Source: UBA5158 sp040389045
GTDB taxonomy: Bacteria; Pseudomonadota; Gammaproteobacteria; DSM-16500
DNA length: 64,000 nucleotides
Assembly (NCBI GenBank): GCA_040389045.1
Contig: JAZKAT010000014.1
Location: forward strand, 87,936 to 151,935
Direction: 5' to 3'
Below are positions 1 to 7,633 of this stretch, piece by piece. The translations under genes and the position numbers were made by a program. Position 1 is the first letter of the stretch. The number at the start of each line of letters is the position of its first letter. Below the pieces are notes generated by a model. The model made no database searches. It had not been told where the DNA came from and saw nothing but the letters and a program-made list of their open reading frames with translations.

Positions 1-146
1 GTCAGATCGTGTTACTGCAGTCTAGCGGTTCAAGCCAGTTGGATGAGGCGGGGCTTTATGCGATCAGCAATATTTCACCTGTGAAAGGTGTGGATGTTTA
101 CTTGAAAAAACCACGTACTCTTACGGTAGGCATTATTTTTGGTTAA
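1..146 (+). CDS. TonB-family C-terminal domain, 3' end only
   Basis: Partial gene entering from the left edge; the readable frame starts at base 3 and ends at TAA 144-146, giving 47 residues. The stretch IVLLQSSGSSQLDEAGLYAI followed by SP and a closing LTVGIIFG matches the end of TonB C-terminal domains, where an SSG-x3-LD-x2-AL-xAI-x2-xP pattern precedes the last beta-strand. Such proteins span the periplasm and pass proton-motive energy to outer-membrane receptors; some family members are only TonB-like. It converges on the next gene with 8 bases between the stops. The N-terminus and any partner genes lie outside the window, so subtype and function stay open. Confidence 0.55.
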   Translation, partial: QIVLLQSSGSSQLDEAGLYAISNISPVKGVDVYLKKPRTLTVGIIFG

Positions 147-154
147 TGCGCCTC

Positions 155-613
155 TCAGTAATAATCCGTGGTGTCATCCGCCGTGCTTCTATCGTAACTT
201 ATCCCCTGACTACAACTCTGACAACCCTGGCAAGTATTGATTACTCTTTCTGGGGTAATCGCATAACGTTGTACGTTACAGCTTTGGCGGAAATAACGCA
301 CTGGATGGCAGCCATAATAACCACAAGAATCATAATAAAAATCGGGATAAGGTGTGGTGGTATAAAGAATTTCAAAGCGGTAAGTACCATGGCGGCGGAC
401 TTGGTGCGCATAATGGGGGTAATAATGCCTGGCGCGGTGGGCCCGGTGATAATACTCTCGGTGGCATCGATTACAGGGTTGCGCGCAGCTGCTGCAAACT
501 ACCGGGCCTGGGCCGTAGTCAACCATGTAATCCGCGGCAGCCTGACCACTTAAGAAAAATAGTATACTAATGACAGCAACTTTTAATGATGAGATCAGCT
601 TAGCCGTGGCCAT
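155..613 (-). CDS. Small secreted Cys/Tyr/His-rich protein, unknown function
   Basis: 152 residues. An N-terminal signal peptide (hydrophobic residues about 11-26, AAA before the likely cleavage near 27) indicates export to the periplasm or beyond. The mature part is rich in Tyr, His and Arg and has ten cysteines: a CSSC-x3-C-x2-C cluster near residues 39-49, one SCGYYGC, one isolated Cys and a C-terminal CQGCQSC. Ten cysteines suggest disulfides or metal binding. A GGGAGA ribosome site lies about 6 bases before the ATG. I do not recognise the family. The opposite-strand reading over the same bases has no such organisation and is taken as a shadow. Confidence 0.6.
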   Translation of the reverse strand: MATAKLISSLKVAVISILFFLSGQAAADYMVDYGPGPVVCSSCAQPCNRCHREYYHRAHRARHYYPHYAHQVRRHGTYRFEILYTTTPYPDFYYDSCGYYGCHPVRYFRQSCNVQRYAITPERVINTCQGCQSCSQGISYDRSTADDTTDYY

Positions 614-767
614 AAGACGTCTCCCGCATAGTTTCTATTATTTTAACACCGGGTTTTAGCTTGCGGAAAAAGCGAAATTTTTTTTGATTTCAACTTGCTG
701 AATGTATATCAGAATTACAGATAACTTTTTTATTCGTTTAATTATTGATCAAAAATTAGACTTAAGC

Positions 768-1154
768 CTAATTGGTGTCACTAGAGATTTTACGTGCGAT
801 AACCAGCAATTCAAACATACTCATTAATTGAATTTTTCTATCGATATTACGAATTCTTTCCGAAAGCGCGCGGTCTATCACCCACAATTTGCTAATTTCA
901 ATTTCTTCAAAAATCATCCATAGGGTCAATTTTTCAGAAAGTATCTGGGTACTGGCTGGGTCACTAGCCGTCTTTCCAAATCTTTGATTATTAAAGTTTA
1001 CCTGATACAAAAAGATGTTTTTTAGCGTGGTAAATTTGTTTTGGATGTGAAGATGGGTTTTGATTAATTCCGATAAAATCCGCAGCCTTTCCATATGCAA
1101 AACATCGCTGATGGTTTGAACTTGTCGCATATTCTTTATGACAATTTTATTCAT
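768..1154 (-). CDS. Hypothetical protein, 128 residues
   Basis: Not recognised. The predicted protein is basic, mostly helical in character, without signal peptide or clear membrane span, and sits in an AT-rich stretch between the secreted protein and the ParA pair. No convincing Shine-Dalgarno sequence precedes the first ATG; a second ATG lies 8 codons in, so the start is uncertain. It may belong to the same acquired block as the partition genes, since all lie on the minus strand on one side of tRNA-Arg. It could also be a chance ORF in low-GC DNA, although its length and ordinary residue composition argue for a real gene. Confidence 0.4.
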   Translation of the reverse strand: MNKIVIKNMRQVQTISDVLHMERLRILSELIKTHLHIQNKFTTLKNIFLYQVNFNNQRFGKTASDPASTQILSEKLTLWMIFEEIEISKLWVIDRALSERIRNIDRKIQLMSMFELLVIARKISSDTN

Positions 1155-1246
1155 GTTAAATGCCAGTTAAAAAATACTATCAAGTTATCAAGGTAGAAAA
1201 ATATCTTACTCCTTTCCTATAAACTTGAAAAGATTAATTATCAGAC

Positions 1247-1591
1247 TTAAAACGGGCCCCGAATTAATCGCTGCATGATGCTCGCTCTGATTAAGTTACT
1301 TTTGACACCTTCCATTGCGGGATAAGTTCGTCGGACATAGATAATGGCTTCATCCAGTTTTTGCATCAGTGATTCAGGGAGGCGAAGACTGAGACTTTCT
1401 TTTAATTGGTCCATCTCCACGGCGATATTCACCAGGGCGGGATAATCGGCTAATTGTAAAAACGCTTCCACCGCTTCGATGATCCATTTATTTTTGCCGC
1501 GCATGCCATAACCATCGTTAATGATTTGCTGCTGCATTTTAAAATGCAGTGGCTTTTGTAATTTTATGGAAGTCATCACTTTGTTAGTCAT
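1247..1591 (-). CDS. Tandem ribbon-helix-helix partner of ParA
   Basis: 114 residues from ATG 1589-1591, chosen because it overlaps the stop of the upstream parA-like gene by 8 bases (ATGACTAA), a usual arrangement for coupled partition genes; a longer reading starting at 1699 would run deep into parA. The C-terminal part (SLSLRLPESLMQKLDEAI, then a helix with SNLIRASIMQRLI) has the strand-helix-helix layout of RHH DNA-binding proteins. The N-terminal part (IKLQKPLHFKMQQQI, then NKWIIEAVEAFL) looks like a second, diverged copy. A single chain with two RHH units could act as a pseudo-dimer. Likely role, by position and fold: centromere binder and autoregulator for the adjacent ParA. Confidence 0.55.
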   Translation of the reverse strand: MTNKVMTSIKLQKPLHFKMQQQIINDGYGMRGKNKWIIEAVEAFLQLADYPALVNIAVEMDQLKESLSLRLPESLMQKLDEAIIYVRRTYPAMEGVKSNLIRASIMQRLIRGPF

Positions 1592-2435
1592 GAGCAAATA
1601 CCTTTTCAGTAATATAATTACAAACTTCCAACGCTTCTTCGGTAGCCGCTTGATTGGCAGACACATCAAAAATTGCTTTAGCAAAGGCCCCACGTTCACT
1701 TAATTTAACTGGCATAACATATTTTCCAATCGCTATGTTATCTTGTAAACCTGCTAATAAATCTTTATGGGCGTGGCCATGGCTTTTAAACAAGGTTGGG
1801 AGTATGCCGACTAATTTTAACGGTCGGTGTTTTTCACGAATTAAAGCTTCCTGCATCCACAACTGCAACATGCCATAAATTCCCTCCACCGATTTTTCTT
1901 CCATCACGGCGGGAATAACAATATGCGTAGCGGCTTTCATTACACTGATAGCCAGCGGGCCTTTCGCCGGGCCCGTATCAATTACCACTGCCTGGTAGGC
2001 TGCTCTCACATCTTGCGAACTCAAAAAATCCGCTAGCCGGTTATGGACTTTTTCCATAGCTTCACTTTTTCTGACTGTTTCGGCAGCCCGCAATTTTTCC
2101 GAATGTGCCGGCGCAACATCTAAATTTTTAATGTTGGTGGGATAAGGGATGACGCCTTCGCCATAAAATATTTCCGCAATACTGCTAACGCCATCCCAAT
2201 CCGCGTCATCGGGATCATTGGGATTAAAGTCCGGATGCACTGGAGGTTTATAGTTGGCTGGCACAGCCGCGTCAGTTTGCATAACTAAAAAGTGTTGAGA
2301 AAAATGACCTTGCGGATCGAAATCAATTGCGAGAGTAGGAATTTTTTTAATGTTACTCAGATACTCAGCCAGCGCGCGACTGCATGTAGTTTTACCAACC
2401 CCTAACTTATTGCTCACAAAAGCGATCACTTTCAT
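1584..2435 (-). CDS. ParA-family partition ATPase
   Basis: 283 residues. The N-terminus MKVIAFVSNKLGVGKTT carries the deviant Walker A motif of ParA/MinD ATPases, with Leu replacing the usual first Gly after the signature Lys (KLGVGKTT instead of KGGVGKTT). ALAIDFDPQGHFSQ is the A' box and VVIDTGPAKGPLAI the Walker B region. Proteins of this family pattern the nucleoid to segregate plasmids, islands or chromosomes. It is far from any gidB/parB context and is coupled to a small RHH protein, which is the plasmid or island type (small-partner ParA) rather than chromosomal parAB. Its start lies 78 bases from the 3' end of tRNA-Arg, a classic integration point. Confidence 0.85.
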   Translation of the reverse strand: MKVIAFVSNKLGVGKTTCSRALAEYLSNIKKIPTLAIDFDPQGHFSQHFLVMQTDAAVPANYKPPVHPDFNPNDPDDADWDGVSSIAEIFYGEGVIPYPTNIKNLDVAPAHSEKLRAAETVRKSEAMEKVHNRLADFLSSQDVRAAYQAVVIDTGPAKGPLAISVMKAATHIVIPAVMEEKSVEGIYGMLQLWMQEALIREKHRPLKLVGILPTLFKSHGHAHKDLLAGLQDNIAIGKYVMPVKLSERGAFAKAIFDVSANQAATEEALEVCNYITEKVFAHD

Positions 2436-2513
2436 GGGCGCACCTGCTTTGTGGTATCGTAATGCTTAACATATCATATGTTTGGTAGGATTATATGGAC
2501 GGGGTAACTTAAC

Positions 2514-2589
2514 TGGCGCCCCAGGCCGGAGTCGAACCGGCGACCTGCCCCTTAGGAGGGGGCCGCGCTATCCACTGTGCCACCGGGGC
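2514..2589 (-). tRNA. tRNA-Arg(CCT)
   Basis: 76 nt including encoded CCA. The acceptor arm GCCCCGG pairs with CTGGGGC, the discriminator is G, the anticodon stem CCCCT/AGGGG encloses CTCCTAA with anticodon CCT, and the T-arm carries GGTTCGACTCC. Reads AGG codons. Its 3' end faces the parA-like block. Confidence 0.95.
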
Positions 2590-2626
2590 GTTGGAGGGGA
2601 AATGTACAATTCTGAATTAAAAATAC

Positions 2627-2710
2627 TACCGAGGGTCGGAATCGAACCGACACGATGTCACCATCACCGGATTTTGAATCCGGCGCGTCTACCAGTTCCG
2701 CCACCCCGGC
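2627..2710 (-). tRNA. tRNA-Leu(CAA)
   Basis: 84 nt class II tRNA with a long variable arm (TGATGGTGACATCG region). The acceptor GCCGGGG pairs with CCTCGGT, the anticodon loop is TTCAAAA (anticodon CAA, reads TTG), and the T-arm has GGTTCGATTCC. The CCA end is not encoded: GTA follows the discriminator A. It lies 37 bases upstream of tRNA-Arg and is probably co-transcribed with it. Confidence 0.93.
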
Positions 2711-2759
2711 ATTTTTAAGAAGGGCAAGTATAGCAAACCTCAAAGGGGCGTCAACTCCT

Positions 2760-2835
2760 GTCATTCCCGCGCAGGCGGGAATCCATTAATCCGGCTCCCG
2801 TGCCACGAATGGATTCCCGCCTGCGCGGGAATGAC
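2760..2835. repeat. REP-like inverted pair, copy 1
   Basis: Two head-to-head copies of a palindromic unit. The left arm starts GTCATTCCCGCGCAGG and continues through GCGGGAATCCATT; the right arm is its exact reverse complement, and about 20 unrelated bases separate them. Each arm can fold by itself (ATTCCCGC/GCGGGAAT), so the element is a BIME-like REP doublet. It lies between the tRNA pair and priA and borders gap 1. No RAYT-type transposase is in the window. Confidence 0.9.
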
Positions 2836-2867
2836 AGATTGGTGGGACAGGTGAAGAATGGTTTGCG

Positions 2868-2967
2868 NNNNNNNNNNNNNNNNNNNNNNNNNNNNNNNNN
2901 NNNNNNNNNNNNNNNNNNNNNNNNNNNNNNNNNNNNNNNNNNNNNNNNNNNNNNNNNNNNNNNNNNN
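2868..2967. other. Assembly gap of 100 N
   Basis: Exactly 100 N. The 55 bases to the left (2813-2867) are repeated exactly to the right (2968-3022), and the shared 55-mer begins inside the REP right arm. This looks like contig ends sharing one assembly k-mer and joined by a placeholder, so the gap length is not a measurement. The true sequence could be a simple 55-base overlap or additional repeat copies. Confidence 0.9.
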
Positions 2968-2994
2968 ATTCCCGCCTGCGCGGGAATGACAGAT
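2968..2994. repeat. REP-like half element at right flank of gap 1
   Basis: Single right arm (ATTCCCGCCTGCGCGGGAAT then GAC) directly after the gap, identical to the right arm of copy 1. It is either a real second element or the same arm represented twice by the scaffold join. Confidence 0.6.
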
Positions 2995-3030
2995 TGGTGG
3001 GACAGGTGAAGAATGGTTTGCGACAAACCA

Positions 3031-3075
3031 CTAAAACATTTCTAAAGGGTCAACATCAAGGAAATATCGGAGGGC
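3031..3075 (-). pseudogene. Remnant of a second priA 3' end
   Basis: Read on the minus strand, these 45 bases encode LALRYFLDVDPLEMF and a stop. LDVDPLEMF-stop is identical to the C-terminus of the intact PriA that ends 68 bases further on, while the residues before it differ (RYF versus RWS) and the DNA is not identical. It is therefore a diverged fragment of another priA copy rather than a recent exact duplication. It sits just right of the repeat and gap, which suggests recombination or an alternative tail. Too short to encode anything. Confidence 0.6.
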
Positions 3076-3098
3076 GAGAGGTGAGATTGTGTAATACG

Positions 3099-5303
3099 CT
3101 AAAACATTTCTAATGGATCGACATCCAGCGACCAGCGGACTTGGTGTTTGCCGGGGAGTTTTTCGATGGCGGGTATCAGTAATTTTAAGTAATGTTGTAG
3201 CATGGGACGTTTGGCGGATTGTAATAATAGTTGCACCCGGAAACGCCCAGCGCGGCGAGGCATGGGGGCGGGGACTGGGCCCCAGACGGGGACGTCGTGG
3301 CGGAAATCTAGTGTTAATTCTTTTACGGCGCGCAAAAAATCCAAGGCTTGTTGCATGCTGTGTGCTTCGGCGCGGAATAATGCTAAAAATGTATAAGGCG
3401 GCAAGGCGGCTTGTTCGCGTTCAAGCAGTAAACTTTCCGCGAAACGATAATAATTTTCATTTAATAATTGTTTTAAAAAAGGTTGGTCTGGGTGATGGGT
3501 TTGAATCATCACCGTGCCAGGGCGGTTGGCGCGTCCAGCGCGTCCGGCAACCTGTAATACCAATTGGGCCATGCGCTCAATGGCGCGAAAATCCGAACTA
3601 AAGAACCCACCATCTGGATCGACAATTCCAACCAGCGAAACATCAGGAAAATGATGCCCCTTAGCCAGCATTTGCGTACCAATTAAAATTTTATGTTCGC
3701 CGGAGAGAATACCATCCAGCAAATTTTCCATACTGCCTTTGCGTTGCGTACTGTCACGGTCTATACGCGCGATAGAAATTCCGGGGAAATGTTTTTGTAA
3801 GGCTTGCTCTAAACGTTCGGTGCCTAAACCAATAATATGTAAATCGCGGTTGCCACATTTTTCACAAACCGTCGTCACCGGACGCTGCGCGTCACAATGA
3901 TGACAATGCAAACGCCGCGGCTCATGATGAAATGTCATGCGTGCATCACAGCGTTTGCAAGCCGCCAAGTGGCCGCATGCGTGACACATAAATACTGGCG
4001 CATAACCACGGCGGTTTAAAAACAACATCACCTGACCGTTATTTTGTAAATGTTCCTGCATGGCTTGTAACAAGGCCGGTGATAAACCTTCTTCCAAATA
4101 CTGGTTACGCACATCTACCACACAGTACCGCGGCATTTGCGCGGCGCCGGCGCGTTCCGGCAAATTTAAATATTGGTAATTGCCGCGCGCGGCACGATGA
4201 ATAGTTTCCAGCGCGGGTGTTGCCGAACCTAAAATAATCGGCACTTGCCGGTTTTGCGCGCGCAAAATGGCAAGGTCGCGCGCGTGATAACGAAACCCTT
4301 CTTGTTGTTTAAAAGAAATATCATGCTCTTCATCAACAATTATTAAACCCAAATCAATAAACGGAGAAAAAATCGCGGAGCGTGTGCCGATAATAATTTT
4401 CGCGCCCGCGGTCATGCCAGCCAGCCATGCATTCAATCGTTCTTTATCATTCAAGCCCGAATGCAAAGCAATTACCGGTACCGCGAAACGTTGGCGAAAG
4501 CGTTGTATGGTTTGCGGCGTCAAACCAATTTCCGGCACTAACACTAACACTTGACGTTGCCGTGCAATCACTTCGGCAATAATTTGTAAATACACTTCCG
4601 TCTTGCCACTGCCAGTCACGCCATCTAACAAAAATACTTTGAAGGCATCAAGTTGCGCATTAATCATGGTCACCGCTTCCGCTTGCGCCTTATTTAATTG
4701 TTTGGGAGCATCGGTGATTGTCAGCGCGGCGGAAAAATTATTGGGACGTAAAGTTTTTACTACCCATTTTTTGTCGCATAAATTATTTAACAGTGTGGTT
4801 GAAGCATGCAATTCTTGTAACTGTTCACGGGTAACTCCTAGCGGATATAAGGCCAGCGTTTTTAATAATTCGATTTGTTTAGGCGCGCGCTTTGAATCAT
4901 CAAGCAACGCTTGTTGCCCGGTCGCGCTAATTTGCCAGTGTGTTACCGCCCCTTCAGCTAATGATTTACCTTGCCGCAATAAAATTGGCAGCGCTGTTTC
5001 CAGCACCATGCCAACTGGATGATGATAATAGTTGGCAGACCATAAACATAATTGCAATACATCGGCCGGTACTACCGGTTCCTGGTCTAAAATTTCCAGA
5101 ATATTTTTTAATTGAAACGTGGATATTTCATTAACTACTTCCAGCAAAACACCGACTAATTCCCGCGGTCCAAACGGTACGCGCACCCTTATACCGGGGA
5201 TTAAATTATCAACTGAAGCACCCGTTGGTGGCAAATAATCGAACACTTGCCGTAATGGAGTGGGTACAGCGATGCGTAAAAGAGTTAATTTTTTTTCTAT
5301 CAT
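3099..5303 (-). CDS. priA: Primosomal protein N' (helicase PriA)
   Basis: 734 residues, full family length. PriA binds stalled forks and D-loops and reloads the replisome with PriB, DnaT and DnaB. The N-terminal DNA-binding domain begins RIAVPTPLRQVFDYLPP; Walker A GVTGSGKT lies at about residues 228-235 and the helicase box DEEH at 324-327. The zinc-binding region with four CxxC-type pairs (CHAC, CKRC, CHHC, CEKC) is near 435-480, followed by GTQMLAKGHHFPDV and QVAGRAGR, the later superfamily-2 motifs. The C-terminus ends LDVDPLEMF. The gene is divergent from the next one. A duplicate of its last codons lies just downstream. Confidence 0.97.
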   Translation of the reverse strand: MIEKKLTLLRIAVPTPLRQVFDYLPPTGASVDNLIPGIRVRVPFGPRELVGVLLEVVNEISTFQLKNILEILDQEPVVPADVLQLCLWSANYYHHPVGMVLETALPILLRQGKSLAEGAVTHWQISATGQQALLDDSKRAPKQIELLKTLALYPLGVTREQLQELHASTTLLNNLCDKKWVVKTLRPNNFSAALTITDAPKQLNKAQAEAVTMINAQLDAFKVFLLDGVTGSGKTEVYLQIIAEVIARQRQVLVLVPEIGLTPQTIQRFRQRFAVPVIALHSGLNDKERLNAWLAGMTAGAKIIIGTRSAIFSPFIDLGLIIVDEEHDISFKQQEGFRYHARDLAILRAQNRQVPIILGSATPALETIHRAARGNYQYLNLPERAGAAQMPRYCVVDVRNQYLEEGLSPALLQAMQEHLQNNGQVMLFLNRRGYAPVFMCHACGHLAACKRCDARMTFHHEPRRLHCHHCDAQRPVTTVCEKCGNRDLHIIGLGTERLEQALQKHFPGISIARIDRDSTQRKGSMENLLDGILSGEHKILIGTQMLAKGHHFPDVSLVGIVDPDGGFFSSDFRAIERMAQLVLQVAGRAGRANRPGTVMIQTHHPDQPFLKQLLNENYYRFAESLLLEREQAALPPYTFLALFRAEAHSMQQALDFLRAVKELTLDFRHDVPVWGPVPAPMPRRAGRFRVQLLLQSAKRPMLQHYLKLLIPAIEKLPGKHQVRWSLDVDPLEMF

Positions 5304-5366
5304 AGTGAATTTTAAGGAAATTCTTAAAGGGCAGTCAGTAGGTCATCCAGTTTAGACTATCTTATA

Positions 5367-5375
5367 TGATATAAT
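5367..5375 (+). promoter_or_regulatory. Extended -10 promoter candidate
   Basis: TGATATAAT (TGn plus perfect TATAAT) 43 bases before the start of the helical-repeat gene at 5418. No good -35 is visible, as expected for extended -10 promoters. Confidence 0.5.
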
Positions 5376-5417
5376 TTATCGTTATAAGTAATTATTTTTA
5401 TTTAGAAGGTGTATTTT

Positions 5418-6494
5418 ATGGCTATGATTTCAAGCGTTCATGACATTGACCAAATGCTCGAGATGTTATTACAAAAAATGCTGAAACATGGTGCCATCAC
5501 CAAAGAACAAAAAAATGATATCAAAATGGTGCTAGGGCCTGCTTTAAAAGATGCAGGCGGTATAGATGCCAATGATCCTAAAGCTGTTGACCGATTAAAA
5601 AAAGGTGTACTCGATGCTGTCGTAGTAGGCCAAGTGGCCGGCAAACGCGGCCTTGAAGATATAACAAATTTAAGACAAGCAATAGCTGTGGTCGCCCTCA
5701 ATTTTAAAGATCCGGCTAAATTAACCCCCGCGGATAAAAGACAATATGCAATGGGCATGGCTTGTGTATTAGCTCTCAATCAAGATCCTAATTTAAAAAT
5801 TAACATTAAACTCATGATGCAGGACCCTAAAACGTTAACGCCTGCGGAACGTAAAGAAGTCGGCGATACTATTGAAAAAATTATGCCTGCCCTCAATGCC
5901 ATGCAAGATCCTGCGCTAATGCTTTCTGTCGCCCAACTCGCCGGAGCGATAAAACTAGTTAAAGATGAACTTGCCAAAGATCCCACAGCCCAAAGAACTC
6001 CTGAAGAAGACAAGGCGTTCACTGATTCACTTTGTAATTTATACGGCTTGGATCCTCGCGTTCCGGGTAAAATATCGGGACCCATTGTCAGCATGCCGGG
6101 TAATGCGTTAGGCATAGTCGCCAGCGGTCCTGCGATGGGTAACGACCCCATTAATGATTATTCAGGAACTATTCTTAACGCCTCCATGCAATCGGCAACC
6201 GGCGTATACACATTAAGTGAAGACCGCGATGCCGCTTTAGGAGAAACTTTTAGCGATAATGCTCCAAAATCGGAAGCAGCTGCAGCAGCTCCTGAAGCAG
6301 CTGAGCCAGCCGCCGCTAAAGAATCACTGCTGTCGGCAATCGCCAGCGTGGTGGAAGATGCGGTCAAAGAAACCGTTGCCCCTGAGAAAAAAGAAAGCGC
6401 GGCACATGTTAAAGAAGTGCCAACGGCAGAACCAGAATATAAGTCACCTAGCCCATTTAATACAGGCGGACCCAAACCACCAGGCGCTCACTGA
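5418..6494 (+). CDS. Unknown protein with helical repeats and Ala/Pro/Glu-rich tail
   Basis: 358 residues from ATG 5418, chosen because AGAAGGTG is well placed before it; an in-frame GTG at 5409 overlaps that ribosome site. No signal peptide or membrane span. Residues about 96-134 and 135-174 are two diverged copies of one unit: DPAKLTPADKR ... ALNQDPNL versus DPKTLTPAERK ... ALNAMQDPAL. A third, weaker copy (DPTAQRTPEEDKAF ... LDPRV) spans 187-213. The last 80 residues are Ala/Glu/Pro-rich low complexity ending PSPFNTGGPKPPGAH. I do not recognise the family. The repeats suggest an all-helical scaffold with a flexible tail; a secreted effector is possible but nothing here demonstrates it. Confidence 0.75.
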   Translation: MAMISSVHDIDQMLEMLLQKMLKHGAITKEQKNDIKMVLGPALKDAGGIDANDPKAVDRLKKGVLDAVVVGQVAGKRGLEDITNLRQAIAVVALNFKDPAKLTPADKRQYAMGMACVLALNQDPNLKINIKLMMQDPKTLTPAERKEVGDTIEKIMPALNAMQDPALMLSVAQLAGAIKLVKDELAKDPTAQRTPEEDKAFTDSLCNLYGLDPRVPGKISGPIVSMPGNALGIVASGPAMGNDPINDYSGTILNASMQSATGVYTLSEDRDAALGETFSDNAPKSEAAAAAPEAAEPAAAKESLLSAIASVVEDAVKETVAPEKKESAAHVKEVPTAEPEYKSPSPFNTGGPKPPGAH

Positions 6495-6524
6495 TAACAA
6501 GAATCGCATTGAAAAAGGAATTGT

Positions 6525-7616
6525 ATGCACAAAGTATTTATCCTGGGCGCGGGCAAGATTGGTTCTCTGATTGCATTTCTGTTAGCTAACTCCAATGATT
6601 ACCACGCTTATCTCGCGGATATTAATTTTGATGACCGCCCGGATTTAACAAGAATACTAGCTAAAACTCCTAACCTCTCCACCGTAAAAATCAGCGCGCA
6701 AGATATAGATAAAATGCGTGACTTTCTTAAAAACAATCCTATGGAAGCGATTGTTTCCTGCTTACCTTATTATTTTAATGTTGAAGTCGCCAAGCTCGCG
6801 AAAGAATTTAATTTGCATTATTTTGATTTGACGGAAGACACCCAAACTGCTGGCGCTATTCTGGAATTATCTAACAATGCCAAAAATGCTTTTGTGCCGC
6901 AATGCGGTTTAGCGCCAGGCTTTATCAGTATTGTTACCAATGAAATCATGCGGAATTTTCCGGTATTAGATTCGGTGAAAATGCGCGTAGGCGCGTTGCC
7001 AGTTAACAGTAGTAATGGTTTGCAATATTCACTGACCTGGTCTACCGATGGGTTGATAAATGAATATGGCAATATGTGTAATGCGATAGAAAATGGTGAA
7101 GAAGTAGAACGCTTGCCATTAGATGATTTGGAAGAAATTAAAATTGACGGTTTAACTTACGAAGCTTTTAATACGTCAGGTGGGATAGGCAGTCTGGCAA
7201 CCAGTTTTCTTGGCAAAGTTAATCATATGACTTATAAAACAATACGCTATCCGGGTCACTGCGAAAAAATGCGTTTCTTGATGAATGATTTGAATTTGAA
7301 TCAGGATAGGGACACGCTGAAGAAAATTTTAGAAAAAGTCATTCCGAAAACCGAACAAGATGTGGTATTGGTTTATGTGTCGGTGACGGGTACTAAAGAT
7401 AACTTGCTCAGTGAACAAAATTATTTTAAAAAATTCTATCCGAAAACTATCAATGGGTTTAATTGGTCAGCGATACAATTGACTACGGCTTCTGGGTTGT
7501 GCTCGGTATTGGATTTAGTATTATCGCAACCGGAAAAATATCGTGGCCATATTAGACAAGAACAGTTTTCACTCGCGCAATTGACAGAGAATCGATTTGG
7601 TAAATATTACTCCTAA
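6525..7616 (+). CDS. Saccharopine dehydrogenase / lysine dehydrogenase family protein
   Basis: 363 residues. The N-terminus MHKVFILGAGKIGSLIAFLL is the dinucleotide-binding loop (GAGKIG) of the saccharopine dehydrogenase family; IVSCLPYYFNVEVAKLA and HYFDLTE fit the same fold. Members either split saccharopine to 2-aminoadipate 6-semialdehyde plus glutamate or oxidise lysine directly to that semialdehyde. The gene directly downstream (17 bases to its ATG) is an antiquitin-type dehydrogenase that consumes this semialdehyde, so a lysine-catabolic pair is the best reading. AAGGA lies 6 bases before the ATG. Which of the two reactions it catalyses cannot be decided from sequence; no lysine-ketoglutarate reductase is seen nearby. 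Confidence 0.75.
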   Translation: MHKVFILGAGKIGSLIAFLLANSNDYHAYLADINFDDRPDLTRILAKTPNLSTVKISAQDIDKMRDFLKNNPMEAIVSCLPYYFNVEVAKLAKEFNLHYFDLTEDTQTAGAILELSNNAKNAFVPQCGLAPGFISIVTNEIMRNFPVLDSVKMRVGALPVNSSNGLQYSLTWSTDGLINEYGNMCNAIENGEEVERLPLDDLEEIKIDGLTYEAFNTSGGIGSLATSFLGKVNHMTYKTIRYPGHCEKMRFLMNDLNLNQDRDTLKKILEKVIPKTEQDVVLVYVSVTGTKDNLLSEQNYFKKFYPKTINGFNWSAIQLTTASGLCSVLDLVLSQPEKYRGHIRQEQFSLAQLTENRFGKYYS

Positions 7617-7633
7617 AAACATTGAGAATTACT

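Noticed and set aside
146..553. Plus-strand ORF of 135 codons
   Set aside because: Antisense to the secreted Cys-rich protein, which has a signal peptide and ribosome site; the plus-strand reading has neither.
1592..1699. Longer start for the RHH partner
   Set aside because: Would overlap parA by over 100 bases; the ATG at 1591 overlaps its stop by 8, a normal coupling.
2482..2764. ORFs on both strands over the tRNA pair
   Set aside because: They translate tRNA-Arg and tRNA-Leu; both cloverleaves are complete.
2760..2835. Inverted repeats as insertion-sequence ends
   Set aside because: Arms are only about 28 bases with a short non-coding spacer, and no transposase ORF lies between or near any copy.
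2751..3031. Long ORFs crossing the first N-run
   Set aside because: The middle is 100 unknown bases and the ends are REP palindromes; not genes.
5311..5328. TTTAAG/CTTAAA inverted repeat upstream of priA
   Set aside because: AT-rich 6-base arms are expected by chance and no other evidence supports a site.
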